Part shown: positions 7,995-15,966 of the stretch, piece by piece | How positions within the stretch are numbered: position 1 is the stretch's first letter | Layout: each line of letters starts with the position of its first letter | Origin: JBCCTX01 sp964652565 | GTDB taxonomy: Bacteria > Bacteroidota > Bacteroidia > J057 | Reading direction: 5' to 3' | Assembly (NCBI GenBank): GCA_964652565.1 | Contig: CAZZEC010000129.1 | Coordinates: 1 to 17,666 of the forward strand | DNA: 17,666 nucleotides | Made by a program: the position numbers and the translations under genes | Notes under the pieces: model-generated | Told to the model about the DNA's origin: nothing | What the model saw: the letters and a program-made list of their open reading frames with translations, nothing else | Databases searched by the model: none

Positions 7995-8858
7995 ATGTTC
8001 AGGCTACTTACTTTCCTATATGCTTATCGTAGTACCCTTTTATTCTTGTTTCTGGAAGGTATTGGTCTTTTACTCATTATACAAAACAATAAGGCTCAGC
8101 GAGTAGCATTAGGGGATAATTTGCTTGAAATGTCCATTTCCGTTGCTCAACAACGCAACGAAGTAATCTCTTTCTTTGGTCTTAAAGAAGAAAATCAACT
8201 ATTGCTATCTGAAAATCAACGCTTGAAAGAACAAATTCTTTTCCTGTCTGAAACTATTGATCAACAGCTTAGTACAGAAGAAAAAGACACTATTACAAAT
8301 CTTAACCCAGATTTTCCTCAAGACACAAACTACCAAATGATTTCTTGTCAGGTTATAAGGAATACAACGGATAAAGCATACAATTACCTTACCCTGAACA
8401 AAGGAACCAATCACAATATCAAAAAAGATATGGGTGTGTTATCATCTAATGGCATTGCGGGACGAATTATCAAGACTACACCTAACTATAGTGTTGCACT
8501 TAGCGCTTTGAATAGAAGTTTTAAAGTAAGTGTAAAAACATTAAATAAAGAAAATGTTGGAGTATATGAGTGGCCAGGAATAAGCACACGATATGGTATG
8601 TTGAAATATCTACCGAGTGATATTATCATTCAAAAAAATGATACGGTAGTTACTTCTGGTTATAGCTATGTGTTTCCTCCAGATTATATGGTGGGGATCG
8701 TCGATTCGGTGGGTAATCAAACAGCTGAAGGATTTTACGAAGTAAGGTTGAAATTAGCCACGGATTTCCGCAAGCTCAATTATGTTTACGTCGTCGAAAA
8801 TGTCCATAAATCCTACCTCGATTCTTTGGAAACCTCTTTAATCTATGAGACAGAATGA
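7995..8858 (+). CDS. mreC: Rod shape-determining protein MreC
   Basis: Bitopic periplasmic scaffold of the elongation complex that activates PBP2. The 287-residue product starts with a short cytoplasmic tail, then a membrane segment (about 13-29, TLLFLFLEGIGLLLIIQ) and an extracytoplasmic Leu/Glu-rich coiled coil (about 63-92). The C-terminal beta domain follows, with the typical pattern of hydrophobic strands and VVTSGYSYVFPPDYMVGIV in the second half, then KLATDFRKLNYVYVV near the end. Motif identity is modest, as is usual for MreC, but the topology and the position between mreB and mreD settle it. Its TGA stop overlaps the mreD ATG by 4 nt (ATGA). Confidence 0.93.
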   Translation: MFRLLTFLYAYRSTLLFLFLEGIGLLLIIQNNKAQRVALGDNLLEMSISVAQQRNEVISFFGLKEENQLLLSENQRLKEQILFLSETIDQQLSTEEKDTITNLNPDFPQDTNYQMISCQVIRNTTDKAYNYLTLNKGTNHNIKKDMGVLSSNGIAGRIIKTTPNYSVALSALNRSFKVSVKTLNKENVGVYEWPGISTRYGMLKYLPSDIIIQKNDTVVTSGYSYVFPPDYMVGIVDSVGNQTAEGFYEVRLKLATDFRKLNYVYVVENVHKSYLDSLETSLIYETE

Positions 8859-9370
8859 TAAATGAGCTTCCCAAGCATATTGCTATTTCTCTTTCTTTAA
8901 TGATCTTACAAGTCATCATCTTTAATTACCTGGACTTATTTAACGTTGCAAGTCCATTTATTTTTTTGGCATTCATATTTATGCTACCTATTAATCTACC
9001 TAACTCTGTTTATTATGTCATCTGCTTTGTATGTGGGTTAATCATAGATATCTTTTCCTCACCAGTTACACTGGGAATTCACGCTTCATCAACGCTTTTA
9101 GCGGGAAGTCTTAGAAAACCCATATTATTTCTGATTAGCAACACAAGTTCTTTTTCAAGAGCTCTAGATGAAATTTCTCTTTCAAGACAGGATTATCTTT
9201 GGTATGTCTTATATTTGTTACCATTAATTTTTATACATCATTTGGCATACTTTATACTTGAATCCTATCCAATCAAGTATTTTGGTTGGACTATTTTGAA
9301 AATTTTCAGTAGTACAATTTATACATTTGTATTTACTTACTTGATCAGCCTGGTGTTTTATAAAAGATAG
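8855..9370 (+). CDS. mreD: Rod shape-determining protein MreD
   Basis: Small polytopic inner-membrane subunit of the elongation complex. It has 171 residues, dominated by hydrophobic stretches: about 9-25, 34-46, 52-67, 113-132 and 144-168, giving roughly five membrane segments. The family signature GLIIDIFSSPVTLGIHA lies at about 61-77 (the GLxxDxxxxxxLGxHA pattern). The start overlaps the mreC stop by 4 nt (ATGA), and mrdA follows after 6 nt. Sequence divergence is normal for MreD. No missing part is evident. Confidence 0.9.
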   Translation: MINELPKHIAISLSLMILQVIIFNYLDLFNVASPFIFLAFIFMLPINLPNSVYYVICFVCGLIIDIFSSPVTLGIHASSTLLAGSLRKPILFLISNTSSFSRALDEISLSRQDYLWYVLYLLPLIFIHHLAYFILESYPIKYFGWTILKIFSSTIYTFVFTYLISLVFYKR

Positions 9371-9376
9371 AAAGTT

Positions 9377-11221
9377 ATGGAAACACATAGATCCAGAGGG
9401 CACATGATCCTTTTTGTCTTAGTACTGTTATTTTGCGTGCTGATTTACAGGCTGTTTGACATACAAGTACTCAGCGAAAAGTATCGAGGTATGGCAGACA
9501 AACGCACCAAGAGCTACAAAATTATTGTTCCCCCCAGGGGAAATGTTTACAATAGATATGAAGAGATCTATGTAAAAAACAGTCCTTTATTTGATTTGAG
9601 GATTATTCCGAGTGAATTGAGTATACCCGATACGTCTTTGTTTTACGAGTATCTGGAACTGACCCCGAAGGAGATAAATAATAAAATAAACTCTGCTACC
9701 AGACAAAGCAGATATGGTGAATACGTACTTGCTCAATATATAGAACCCTCTACTTACTCAAGACTCCAGGAACTCACCTGGAATTATGGAGGTATATCAT
9801 TTACAATGAGTAGTAAGAGACAATATGAATATGAGGTAGGTGCAAATTATATGGGATATATTGGCGAAGTAGATTCATCTGATATACGCTCTGCCGAACC
9901 CGGGACCTACAGAATCGGGGATATGATTGGGAAGTCAGGGATTGAGAGAAGCTACGATACACTGTTAAGGGGTAAACCTGGTATTCAGATTATTTTGAAA
10001 GATCGCCTCGGGAGAGAAGTAGGAAATTTTGCAGATGGGAAGTTGGATGAATCCGCCACGCGTGGAAAGGATATCATGGTTGGGATTGATACAGAACTCC
10101 AAGCGTTTGGGGAAGAGATCATGCAAAATAAAAGCGGAAGCATCGTGGCAATACAACCTGTTACCGGAGAAATTCTGGCTTTTATAAGTTCTCCTACATA
10201 CAATCCCAGCAATCTCACCGGCCAAGATTTTAGGAAGAACTGGAGAAAACTTCTCAAAGGTGAACACAACCCCCTACTTAACCGTCCTATCATGGGTCGA
10301 TATGCTCCTGGATCTATATTTAAGCTTCCATTGGCACTTGCTGCCTTAAATGAAGGAGTGATCACACCCGAAACCGTATATAGTTGTGGTGGTGGGTTCT
10401 GGAGAAATCGAGGTAAACCCGGTTGTAGATTACATCCACACCCCCTGAGCTTAAAAAATGCGATAAAATACTCGTGTAATTCTTATTTCGCTGCTACTTA
10501 TATGGATTTTTTGAACCACAGTAAGTATGATGGGATTTACGAAGCATTTGATACATGGTATGACTACATGTACTCCATGGGGATCGGACATAAACTTCAA
10601 ATAGATCTACCCTATGAACGTGCAGGTAACCTTCCCAGCACAGAAATGTACGACGATGAAAAGCGTTGGTATGGGCACGATAGATGGAATGCTTTAACAA
10701 TTATCAGTAATTCGATCGGACAGGGTGAAATAGAGATGACACCACTTCAAATGGCAAATATGGCTGCCATTATTGCCAATAAAGGATTTTACAGACGCCC
10801 ACATCTTGCCATTGCTACTAGAGGAGAAGAAGATAGCAATTGGGTACCTATCAATTACGAGAAAATAAGTAACAAAGTTGAGCGTTCCCATTACGATGTC
10901 GTGGTAGATGCGATGGAGCAAGTAGTCCTCAACGGGACGGCTTACCGAGCCTACATTGATAGAGAAATTTCAGTTTGTGGTAAAACCGGTACCGTAGAAA
11001 ATCCTCACGGTGAAGATCATTCCGTATTCCTTGGCTTTGCACCAAAGGATGATCCTAAAATAGCCATTGCCGTGATCATAGAAAATGCTGGAGGAGGAAG
11101 TACATGGGCAGCCCCCGCTGCAAGTCTCATGATCGAAAAATATATCCGTAGAGATATCGTCAAGAAGAAATATGAATATGTACGACTTACAATGGCAAAA
11201 TTCATCAATGATGAATCATAA
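9377..11221 (+). CDS. mrdA: Penicillin-binding protein 2, elongation transpeptidase
   Basis: Monofunctional class B PBP that crosslinks lateral-wall peptidoglycan with RodA and MreBCD. The 614 residues comprise a cytoplasmic tail, one membrane segment (about 9-26) and the dimerisation/pedestal domain beginning with VPPRGNVYNR (51-60). A linker contains GYIGEV and IGKSGIERSYDTLLRGKPG (184-202). The transpeptidase domain follows with S313xxK316 (PGSIFK), S366-C-N368 and K536-T-G538 (CGKTGTVENPHGED). All catalytic motifs are intact. The ATG at 9377 gives a plausible short cytoplasmic N-terminus. It is the last gene of the rightward operon. In many Bacteroidota rodA follows here, but instead a gene on the opposite strand ends 20 nt away. 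FtsI/PBP3 is the main alternative, but the mreD context and this motif spacing favour PBP2. Confidence 0.95.
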   Translation: METHRSRGHMILFVLVLLFCVLIYRLFDIQVLSEKYRGMADKRTKSYKIIVPPRGNVYNRYEEIYVKNSPLFDLRIIPSELSIPDTSLFYEYLELTPKEINNKINSATRQSRYGEYVLAQYIEPSTYSRLQELTWNYGGISFTMSSKRQYEYEVGANYMGYIGEVDSSDIRSAEPGTYRIGDMIGKSGIERSYDTLLRGKPGIQIILKDRLGREVGNFADGKLDESATRGKDIMVGIDTELQAFGEEIMQNKSGSIVAIQPVTGEILAFISSPTYNPSNLTGQDFRKNWRKLLKGEHNPLLNRPIMGRYAPGSIFKLPLALAALNEGVITPETVYSCGGGFWRNRGKPGCRLHPHPLSLKNAIKYSCNSYFAATYMDFLNHSKYDGIYEAFDTWYDYMYSMGIGHKLQIDLPYERAGNLPSTEMYDDEKRWYGHDRWNALTIISNSIGQGEIEMTPLQMANMAAIIANKGFYRRPHLAIATRGEEDSNWVPINYEKISNKVERSHYDVVVDAMEQVVLNGTAYRAYIDREISVCGKTGTVENPHGEDHSVFLGFAPKDDPKIAIAVIIENAGGGSTWAAPAASLMIEKYIRRDIVKKKYEYVRLTMAKFINDES

Positions 11222-11241
11222 GATGTATATATATTACATAG

Positions 11242-12441
11242 TTACACCAATTGGAGCTTATCGTATTTCTTACGAAGGATTTTCTTATCATCAGCTCCTA
11301 ACCAATCCTGCAAAATTGTAGCATAAATACTACGAAAATCGACAGTAAATGGAATATCTCCATCATCGAGAATATCGAGAGAGGGAATATTATTATACAT
11401 ACCTGCTGACTGCAAATTCCCACCTATGAGAAATACATTATTGGCCTTTCCATGATCCGTACCCTGACTTGCATTTTGAGATACTCTCCGTCCAAATTCG
11501 GAAAAGACCATAATAAGGGTATCTTTCCAGATGTTAGATTTTTTCATATCGCCCACGAAAGTTGCTATAGCCTGATCCAATTGAGTGAGCAGTCTCTCGT
11601 GTTGCCACTTTTGTCTAACATGCGTATCAAAACCAGATAGTGATACATAAAATACAGTGGTCTCTACTCCTGATCTTATAAGCTCTGCCGTCACTTTCAT
11701 CTGCTTGCCTATAGGAGTTACTGGATACCTTTCATTTGAGGTATAAATACGAGACTTATCATGTATATAGGCCGCTGATTCTACTGTTTCAGCAAGTGTT
11801 TTGTATAAAAATGTTAGTTCTTCAGACGCTAATCGCTCGCCTTTTTCATGATAATCATAGTATAACTCCTGTATTCTTTTCTCTTGCACATTCCGATACA
11901 GTCGTTGTGGGTCTTTAACGGCCAAGGCTTTTGTATGCTCACCTTTTACCGCAAGACTCAGTGTGTCATCTATTTCAAGAACTCCGTGTGGTTTTGTACA
12001 TCCCTGACAATTATGGTCCAAATATCTCCCCAACCAGCCAGTATCCCAATATTCATCTGAATCGCTGGCAGTATGCCAAATGTCCATCGCCCTAAAATGA
12101 GACCTTTCTGCATTAGGATAACCTACTTGGTTTATAATTGTGAGTGAACCATCATGAAATAACCGATGCATATTCGTCAATGCAGGATGTAATCCCATCT
12201 CATCGCTGATCGAATGGGTTAGGGATTTCTCAATGGCCAACGATGGTCTTTGCTTGTAATAGATATCATTTCGAAAGGGTATACAGGTATTTAGACCATC
12301 ATTTCCTCCTGATAGCTGTATTACAACCAGCTTTTTTCCATTTTCTACATATGGAACATGATTAAAACCTTTAAGGAATCCAGGTATAAGCGCAACTCCT
12401 GAAGCAAGTGAAGAAGTTTTTAAAAAATCCCTACGTAGCAT
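11242..12441 (-). CDS. DUF1501 family protein with twin-arginine signal
   Basis: A 399-residue DUF1501 protein, a family related to the alkaline phosphatase/sulfatase fold with no firmly assigned reaction. The N-terminus MLRRDFLKTSSLASGVALIPG carries a Tat-type RRDFLK motif and a weakly hydrophobic stretch, predicting folded export. Family landmarks are VVIQLSGGNDGLN (39-51), the segment SHFRAMDIWHTA (114-125), TGWLGRYLD (134-142), and the C-terminal FSEFGRRV followed by GTDHGKANNVFLIGG (about 313-340), whose Asp/His residues resemble metal ligands of the superfamily. It starts 13 nt after the DUF1800 stop, and the two families are very commonly paired. It converges with mrdA with a gap of only 20 nt and no obvious terminator hairpin. 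The biochemical role is unknown. Confidence 0.9.
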   Translation of the reverse strand: MLRRDFLKTSSLASGVALIPGFLKGFNHVPYVENGKKLVVIQLSGGNDGLNTCIPFRNDIYYKQRPSLAIEKSLTHSISDEMGLHPALTNMHRLFHDGSLTIINQVGYPNAERSHFRAMDIWHTASDSDEYWDTGWLGRYLDHNCQGCTKPHGVLEIDDTLSLAVKGEHTKALAVKDPQRLYRNVQEKRIQELYYDYHEKGERLASEELTFLYKTLAETVESAAYIHDKSRIYTSNERYPVTPIGKQMKVTAELIRSGVETTVFYVSLSGFDTHVRQKWQHERLLTQLDQAIATFVGDMKKSNIWKDTLIMVFSEFGRRVSQNASQGTDHGKANNVFLIGGNLQSAGMYNNIPSLDILDDGDIPFTVDFRSIYATILQDWLGADDKKILRKKYDKLQLV

Positions 12442-12454
12442 GATATTTCTTTTT

Positions 12455-13828
12455 TTAACACAATTGAAATTCTGGTGTAGACAAAATAAGTATCAAGTAA
12501 TTCAGTACATCTTCCCGCGAGCTAAACTTTGGAGGTTGAGACAAATGAGGAACTGAAAGAATATATTCACTGAGTCGAGTGCCTATCTCATTGGGAGGAA
12601 TTGAGTCCAGGTAAGCTTCCAATTCAGACCAATCTATCTGAACATCAAGCTTTTGCCTGAATTTTTTAAATTTTAATATGTCTTCGTTTCCCGCAAAAGC
12701 TTCTTTGGGTAACACTTCCAAAGACCCCATTTGAAAAATTACTTTGGGTAAATGTAACCTCGTGATGAGTGAGCTACTATCAATCCATGCACGTTGTTCA
12801 GGCCAACCCGAAACGTTGGGGGGGAAAAACAACATCTGGCCTAATAATTTTTGAATCAAAATGGGTCCCTCAGAAGATCCAAAACGTATATTCAATAACC
12901 TCATTATACTTACCAAATAGTCAACCGGGGATTTGATTCGATTTCCCCTATTCGCTCCTGCATAAAAGTGGTCTGAATCAAAGATCATTCTCAACAAGGC
13001 AGAGATATTGTATCCCGACTCATAAAAATATTTCGACCAAATTTTTATCATCTCTTGATCAGGTACATGATGAACAAAATGACGATAGACTTTTTCTGTT
13101 ATGAATTCCGCCGTACGACGTTGTTCCAGGAGTAAATCGATAATATCCTCTCCGTCAAAATTTCCTCTTTTCCCCAAAAATTCCTTCTTACCATAATCGT
13201 GTTTCCCCGCCCGAAAGAAAAAAGAACCATCAGGCATTACACTCCATCCTGTAAATGCCCTTGCTGCTTCCTGTACGTCTTTTTCTGTATAATATCCTCT
13301 ACCTAACGTAAATAATTCCATTAATTCACGAGCAAAGTTTTCATTGGGATGTTCTTTGACATTTTGTTGGTTATTCAGGAACAACAGCATTCCCGGATCC
13401 TTAGCAATCGCATGTAAGAGATTAGGATATGTATCCAAAGCATACGCTCTTAGTGTAGTATTCTGAATATGGGCTATTCTGGGGTTTCTCAACAAACAGG
13501 CAAAATGGTCATGCCAAAAAAATGTCATCCTTTCTCTCAATTGATCTGGAGTGTCTACCATATGATGTATCCATGCAGCATTTAGTTCCATCATATTCAT
13601 CCGGTTCATCTTTTTAGCAGCCTCCTGTTCTTCTACGCTCATATTTCTGAATTGTCTGCCAGAAGGGATCTCTTTAGAAGGACTGGGAAGATGTTTGATT
13701 TGTGTAGGTACATGGAAAAAATTTTCCAAAGCCTGGGATAATGTCTGGATCTTTTGGAAATCTGCAAGGGTGGGGCCAAATCCCGCTCTGTTATATAAAT
13801 GTCTAATTTTCTCACTCAGCAAAAGCAT
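12455..13828 (-). CDS. DUF1800 family protein
   Basis: A 457-residue DUF1800 protein of unknown molecular function. Conserved blocks are LYNRAGFGP (11-19), MTFFWHDHFA (101-110), NENFARELMELFTLG (162-176), EAARAFTGW (187-195), HDYGKKEFLG (210-219), and PPNVSGWPEQRAWI (336-349). These are the family hallmarks and they span the whole protein, so it looks complete. No signal peptide is evident at the chosen ATG (13828), unlike its Tat-exported partner; export may be piggy-back or by a signal I cannot see. DUF1501 follows after 13 nt. The vWA gene ends 50 nt upstream on the same strand, so all may be cotranscribed. The run CCCCCCC on the coding strand (12828-12834) encodes part of the PPNVSG motif. 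Confidence 0.9.
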   Translation of the reverse strand: MLLLSEKIRHLYNRAGFGPTLADFQKIQTLSQALENFFHVPTQIKHLPSPSKEIPSGRQFRNMSVEEQEAAKKMNRMNMMELNAAWIHHMVDTPDQLRERMTFFWHDHFACLLRNPRIAHIQNTTLRAYALDTYPNLLHAIAKDPGMLLFLNNQQNVKEHPNENFARELMELFTLGRGYYTEKDVQEAARAFTGWSVMPDGSFFFRAGKHDYGKKEFLGKRGNFDGEDIIDLLLEQRRTAEFITEKVYRHFVHHVPDQEMIKIWSKYFYESGYNISALLRMIFDSDHFYAGANRGNRIKSPVDYLVSIMRLLNIRFGSSEGPILIQKLLGQMLFFPPNVSGWPEQRAWIDSSSLITRLHLPKVIFQMGSLEVLPKEAFAGNEDILKFKKFRQKLDVQIDWSELEAYLDSIPPNEIGTRLSEYILSVPHLSQPPKFSSREDVLNYLILILSTPEFQLC

Positions 13829-13878
13829 ACATCCAATATTTTGGTTATATACTTTAGATGAATAAAAGTGGATTAGGT

Positions 13879-14850
13879 TTAATACTCTAACGGATTATTT
13901 ATCCCTAACACCATACACAGGTAAGTAACAATCAATAGAACCAACGCAATTTGAATGAATAATGGATATAGCTCCTTCGTAGTTCTCAAAATATTTTCAT
14001 ACGTAGAATGAACGTCCTCCTGAGCTATTTCCCGAAATACAGCTTCTTCATCCTGTAAATCGGATAAATAGAATGTTTTGCCCCCAGTAATACTTGCAAG
14101 TGAATCCAGTGCTAGCTTCTCTGAGCCAGATATTATCTGATGTTCTGAAGACAGTTTTCCAATAGATATAAAGTAGATTTTAATCCCTGCTCTGGTAGCT
14201 AATTTTGCCGAAGTTAGTGGCGAGATGATCCCTCTGTTATTAGCACCATCTGATAGAATCAAAATAATGGGATGTTCTGATTGGTTGTCGTGAAAATGAG
14301 TTATGCTTAACGCAATGGCTGCACCTAGTGAAGTTCCTTCCTTGGGGAGTATGCTTGTAGAAATACGCGATATTTCATCTTTTATCAGTGTAGCATCCCA
14401 TGTGAGAGGGAAATAACTGAAAGCCTGTTCTGAAAATAATATTAACCCAAATCTATTATTTCTGCTTGTACCCAAAAAATCCTCAATCAAAGATTGAGCA
14501 GCGCCCAATCTATTAGGTGCTACATCTTCTTCCTCCATACTAGCACTCACATCTAGTAGCAACATGATATCATTTCCTTCTTCTTCAATTTTTTCTACCT
14601 CGTCAACTATTACAGGCCTGGCTAGCGCTATAATCATACAGATAAAAGCAGACCAACGAGTAATATGGGGTAGTATTCTAAGTCTTTCCCATCCCCTACT
14701 TTTATAGTTCTGAATAAAAATGGAGTCTGTGATAGGGATATGTAGCCGAAAATGGAGAAACTTTTTGATATACCAATAATAAAAAATGGGCACTACCAGT
14801 ATCAGTAGTAGTGCCCAAGGGTATATAAAATAGCTTATTTCAAATATCAT
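13879..14850 (-). CDS. Membrane-anchored von Willebrand A protein, BatA/BatB-like
   Basis: A 323-residue protein with the architecture of Bat (Bacteroides aerotolerance) proteins. It has membrane segments at about 10-28 and 63-80, a vWA domain (about 93-275), and a C-terminal membrane segment (296-316). The metal-ion-dependent adhesion site is complete: DVSAS (D100, S102, S104), T173 in EGTSLG and D201 in SDGANN. This predicts divalent-metal-dependent binding of a protein partner on one face of the membrane. The segment before the vWA domain, ALARPVIVDEV, is typical of BatA. Batch families usually sit with a MoxR AAA+ ATPase, a DUF58 protein and TPR partners; none is visible here. It starts 7 nt after the prohibitin-like gene, so the two are almost certainly cotranscribed. 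Which of BatA or BatB it matches best cannot be settled by eye. Confidence 0.88.
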   Translation of the reverse strand: MIFEISYFIYPWALLLILVVPIFYYWYIKKFLHFRLHIPITDSIFIQNYKSRGWERLRILPHITRWSAFICMIIALARPVIVDEVEKIEEEGNDIMLLLDVSASMEEEDVAPNRLGAAQSLIEDFLGTSRNNRFGLILFSEQAFSYFPLTWDATLIKDEISRISTSILPKEGTSLGAAIALSITHFHDNQSEHPIILILSDGANNRGIISPLTSAKLATRAGIKIYFISIGKLSSEHQIISGSEKLALDSLASITGGKTFYLSDLQDEEAVFREIAQEDVHSTYENILRTTKELYPLFIQIALVLLIVTYLCMVLGINNPLEY

Positions 14851-14857
14851 TGAACTA

Positions 14858-15679
14858 TTAGTTTCCTCCTAGTATCAATGGTAGGCCATTATCACCGCTA
14901 CCAACTACTACCACCTTAGCATTTTCGGAATTCGCTAATTCTTTCGTTGCTTCAATACCCTGCCATTTTAGCAATCGCTCAGATAAACTCTGAGATACAA
15001 TATTCTGATATTCTTTGATTCCTTCCGCCTCAATTTTTCTTCTTTCGGCCTCTTTTCTCTCTTTTTCAATACGGAAATCGTACTCCAGAGACTCTTGCTC
15101 CTGGCGTAATTTACTTTCAATAGCAGTACGTATTGTAGAGGGAAGTGCTACATTGCGAATTCTTACAGCATCCAAGACAATATATTTATCTCTCAATGCT
15201 GTTTCAGTTTTCGCACTAATCTCTTTCTGGATAATTTCTCTCTTTGCAGAATATAGCTCTTCAGGAGAATACTTACCAATCACTTCACGCGTAGCTGAAC
15301 GAATCTCAGGTATCACAATTGAATTTTGAAAATTCTGCCCAATACGATCGTGTAATAATGCTACTTTATCTCCCTTCAGGCTGTATCTCAAGGTCAAGTC
15401 AATCTGTATAGAAAGACCATTGTTTGCTAACACTTCAATTCCACTGAGATCTACTTCTTTTATTCTCACACTATATGCTACCAGCGTATTCCATGGAGCA
15501 ATAATGTGAAATCCCTGACTGAAAACATTTTCTGTATCTACTCCGCCTCCAAATTTACGGAAAATAACTCCCTTTTCTCCGGCATCAATAGTTTTAAAAG
15601 AGCCGGAACCCAACGCAAATAAAATAATAACGCCTATAAAAATAATGACTGCTGTTGGCACAAATCTCGATCTTTCCAT
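14858..15679 (-). CDS. Prohibitin/SPFH (Band 7) family membrane protein
   Basis: A 273-residue prohibitin-type SPFH protein that would form ring-shaped membrane scaffolds and often modulates FtsH-like proteases. It has an N-terminal membrane anchor (about 8-24) and an SPFH/PHB domain (about 28-185). The domain starts GEKGVIFRKFGG (34-45) and includes QGFHIIAPW (55-63), LTLRYSLKGDKV and IVIPEIRSATREVIGKYSPEE. A charged helical coiled-coil region (about 185-235) follows, with AERRKIEAEG (211-220). The C-terminus is GLPLILGG. The order resembles eukaryotic prohibitins more than HflK/HflC. It is the first gene of a likely operon with the vWA gene 7 nt downstream. The start is the ATG at 15679; no alternative fits the anchor better. 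Flotillin-like roles are possible but the short coiled coil favours prohibitin. Confidence 0.9.
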   Translation of the reverse strand: MERSRFVPTAVIIFIGVIILFALGSGSFKTIDAGEKGVIFRKFGGGVDTENVFSQGFHIIAPWNTLVAYSVRIKEVDLSGIEVLANNGLSIQIDLTLRYSLKGDKVALLHDRIGQNFQNSIVIPEIRSATREVIGKYSPEELYSAKREIIQKEISAKTETALRDKYIVLDAVRIRNVALPSTIRTAIESKLRQEQESLEYDFRIEKERKEAERRKIEAEGIKEYQNIVSQSLSERLLKWQGIEATKELANSENAKVVVVGSGDNGLPLILGGN

Positions 15680-15718
15680 GATAATCCTATTTAACGAAAA
15701 ATATTGTGTTTTTTAATA

Positions 15719-15743
15719 TTAGATGCTCAATTTATGCATCTAA
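15719..15743. repeat. Inverted repeat upstream of the prohibitin-like gene
   Basis: TTAGATGC (15719-15726) is repeated inverted as GCATCTAA (15736-15743), a perfect 8-bp stem with a 9-nt spacer, 40 nt upstream of the gene start. It lacks a following T-run on either strand, so it is not a typical terminator. It could be an operator or chance. Confidence 0.4.
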
Positions 15744-15861
15744 CTGCTTACTGATGTACGCTGTATTCTAAGTTACGGTTATGTATATGTAATTCACAAT
15801 TTTGATAATAATAATTTCAACTTTTCTTGACTTTATTTTGCTTTTATCTTTTTGCAGCGTC

Positions 15862-15966
15862 AATACATATAAATCATAAGGAGAGAAATTGTTTTATTCA
15901 TACAATGCTTCTAGGAAAATTCAAAGAATAGTACAAGAAAGGCATCTTCGGCTTGAAGATGCCTTT
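15862..15966 (+). ncRNA. Possible short plus-strand transcript ending at the terminator
   Basis: The terminator hairpin also has the right polarity for plus-strand transcription, yet no plus-strand gene precedes it for kilobases. Upstream is a poor promoter-like pair, TTG at 15827-15829 and TCTTTTTG at 15847-15854 (one mismatch to TAnnTTTG, spacing 2 nt shorter than ideal). A purine-rich AAGGAG at 15878-15883 precedes a TTG at 15889 that opens 32 codons through the hairpin, and an ATG at 15904 opens 8 codons. Neither resembles a known protein. Boundaries are guesses. Confidence 0.2.
15938..15966. terminator. Rho-independent, probably bidirectional, terminator hairpin
   Basis: AAAGGCATCTTC (15938-15949) pairs perfectly with GAAGATGCCTTT (15955-15966) around a 5-nt loop GGCTT. 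The stem is 12 bp, its outer A-T pairs give a T-run on both strands. On the minus strand it lies about 155 nt beyond the stop of the helix-hairpin-helix gene and would end that transcript. On the plus strand no gene leads into it, which hints at a short transcript from the region before it. Confidence 0.8.

Noticed and set aside
9965..10365. Open frames of 100 and 126 residues antisense to mrdA
   Set aside because: Both mirror the PBP2 coding region, including its catalytic SIFK site, and have no family signature.
15015..15329. A 104-residue open frame antisense to the prohibitin-like gene
   Set aside because: Its Ser/Ile/Leu-rich composition is the reverse reading of a charged coiled coil; there is no start context or homology.
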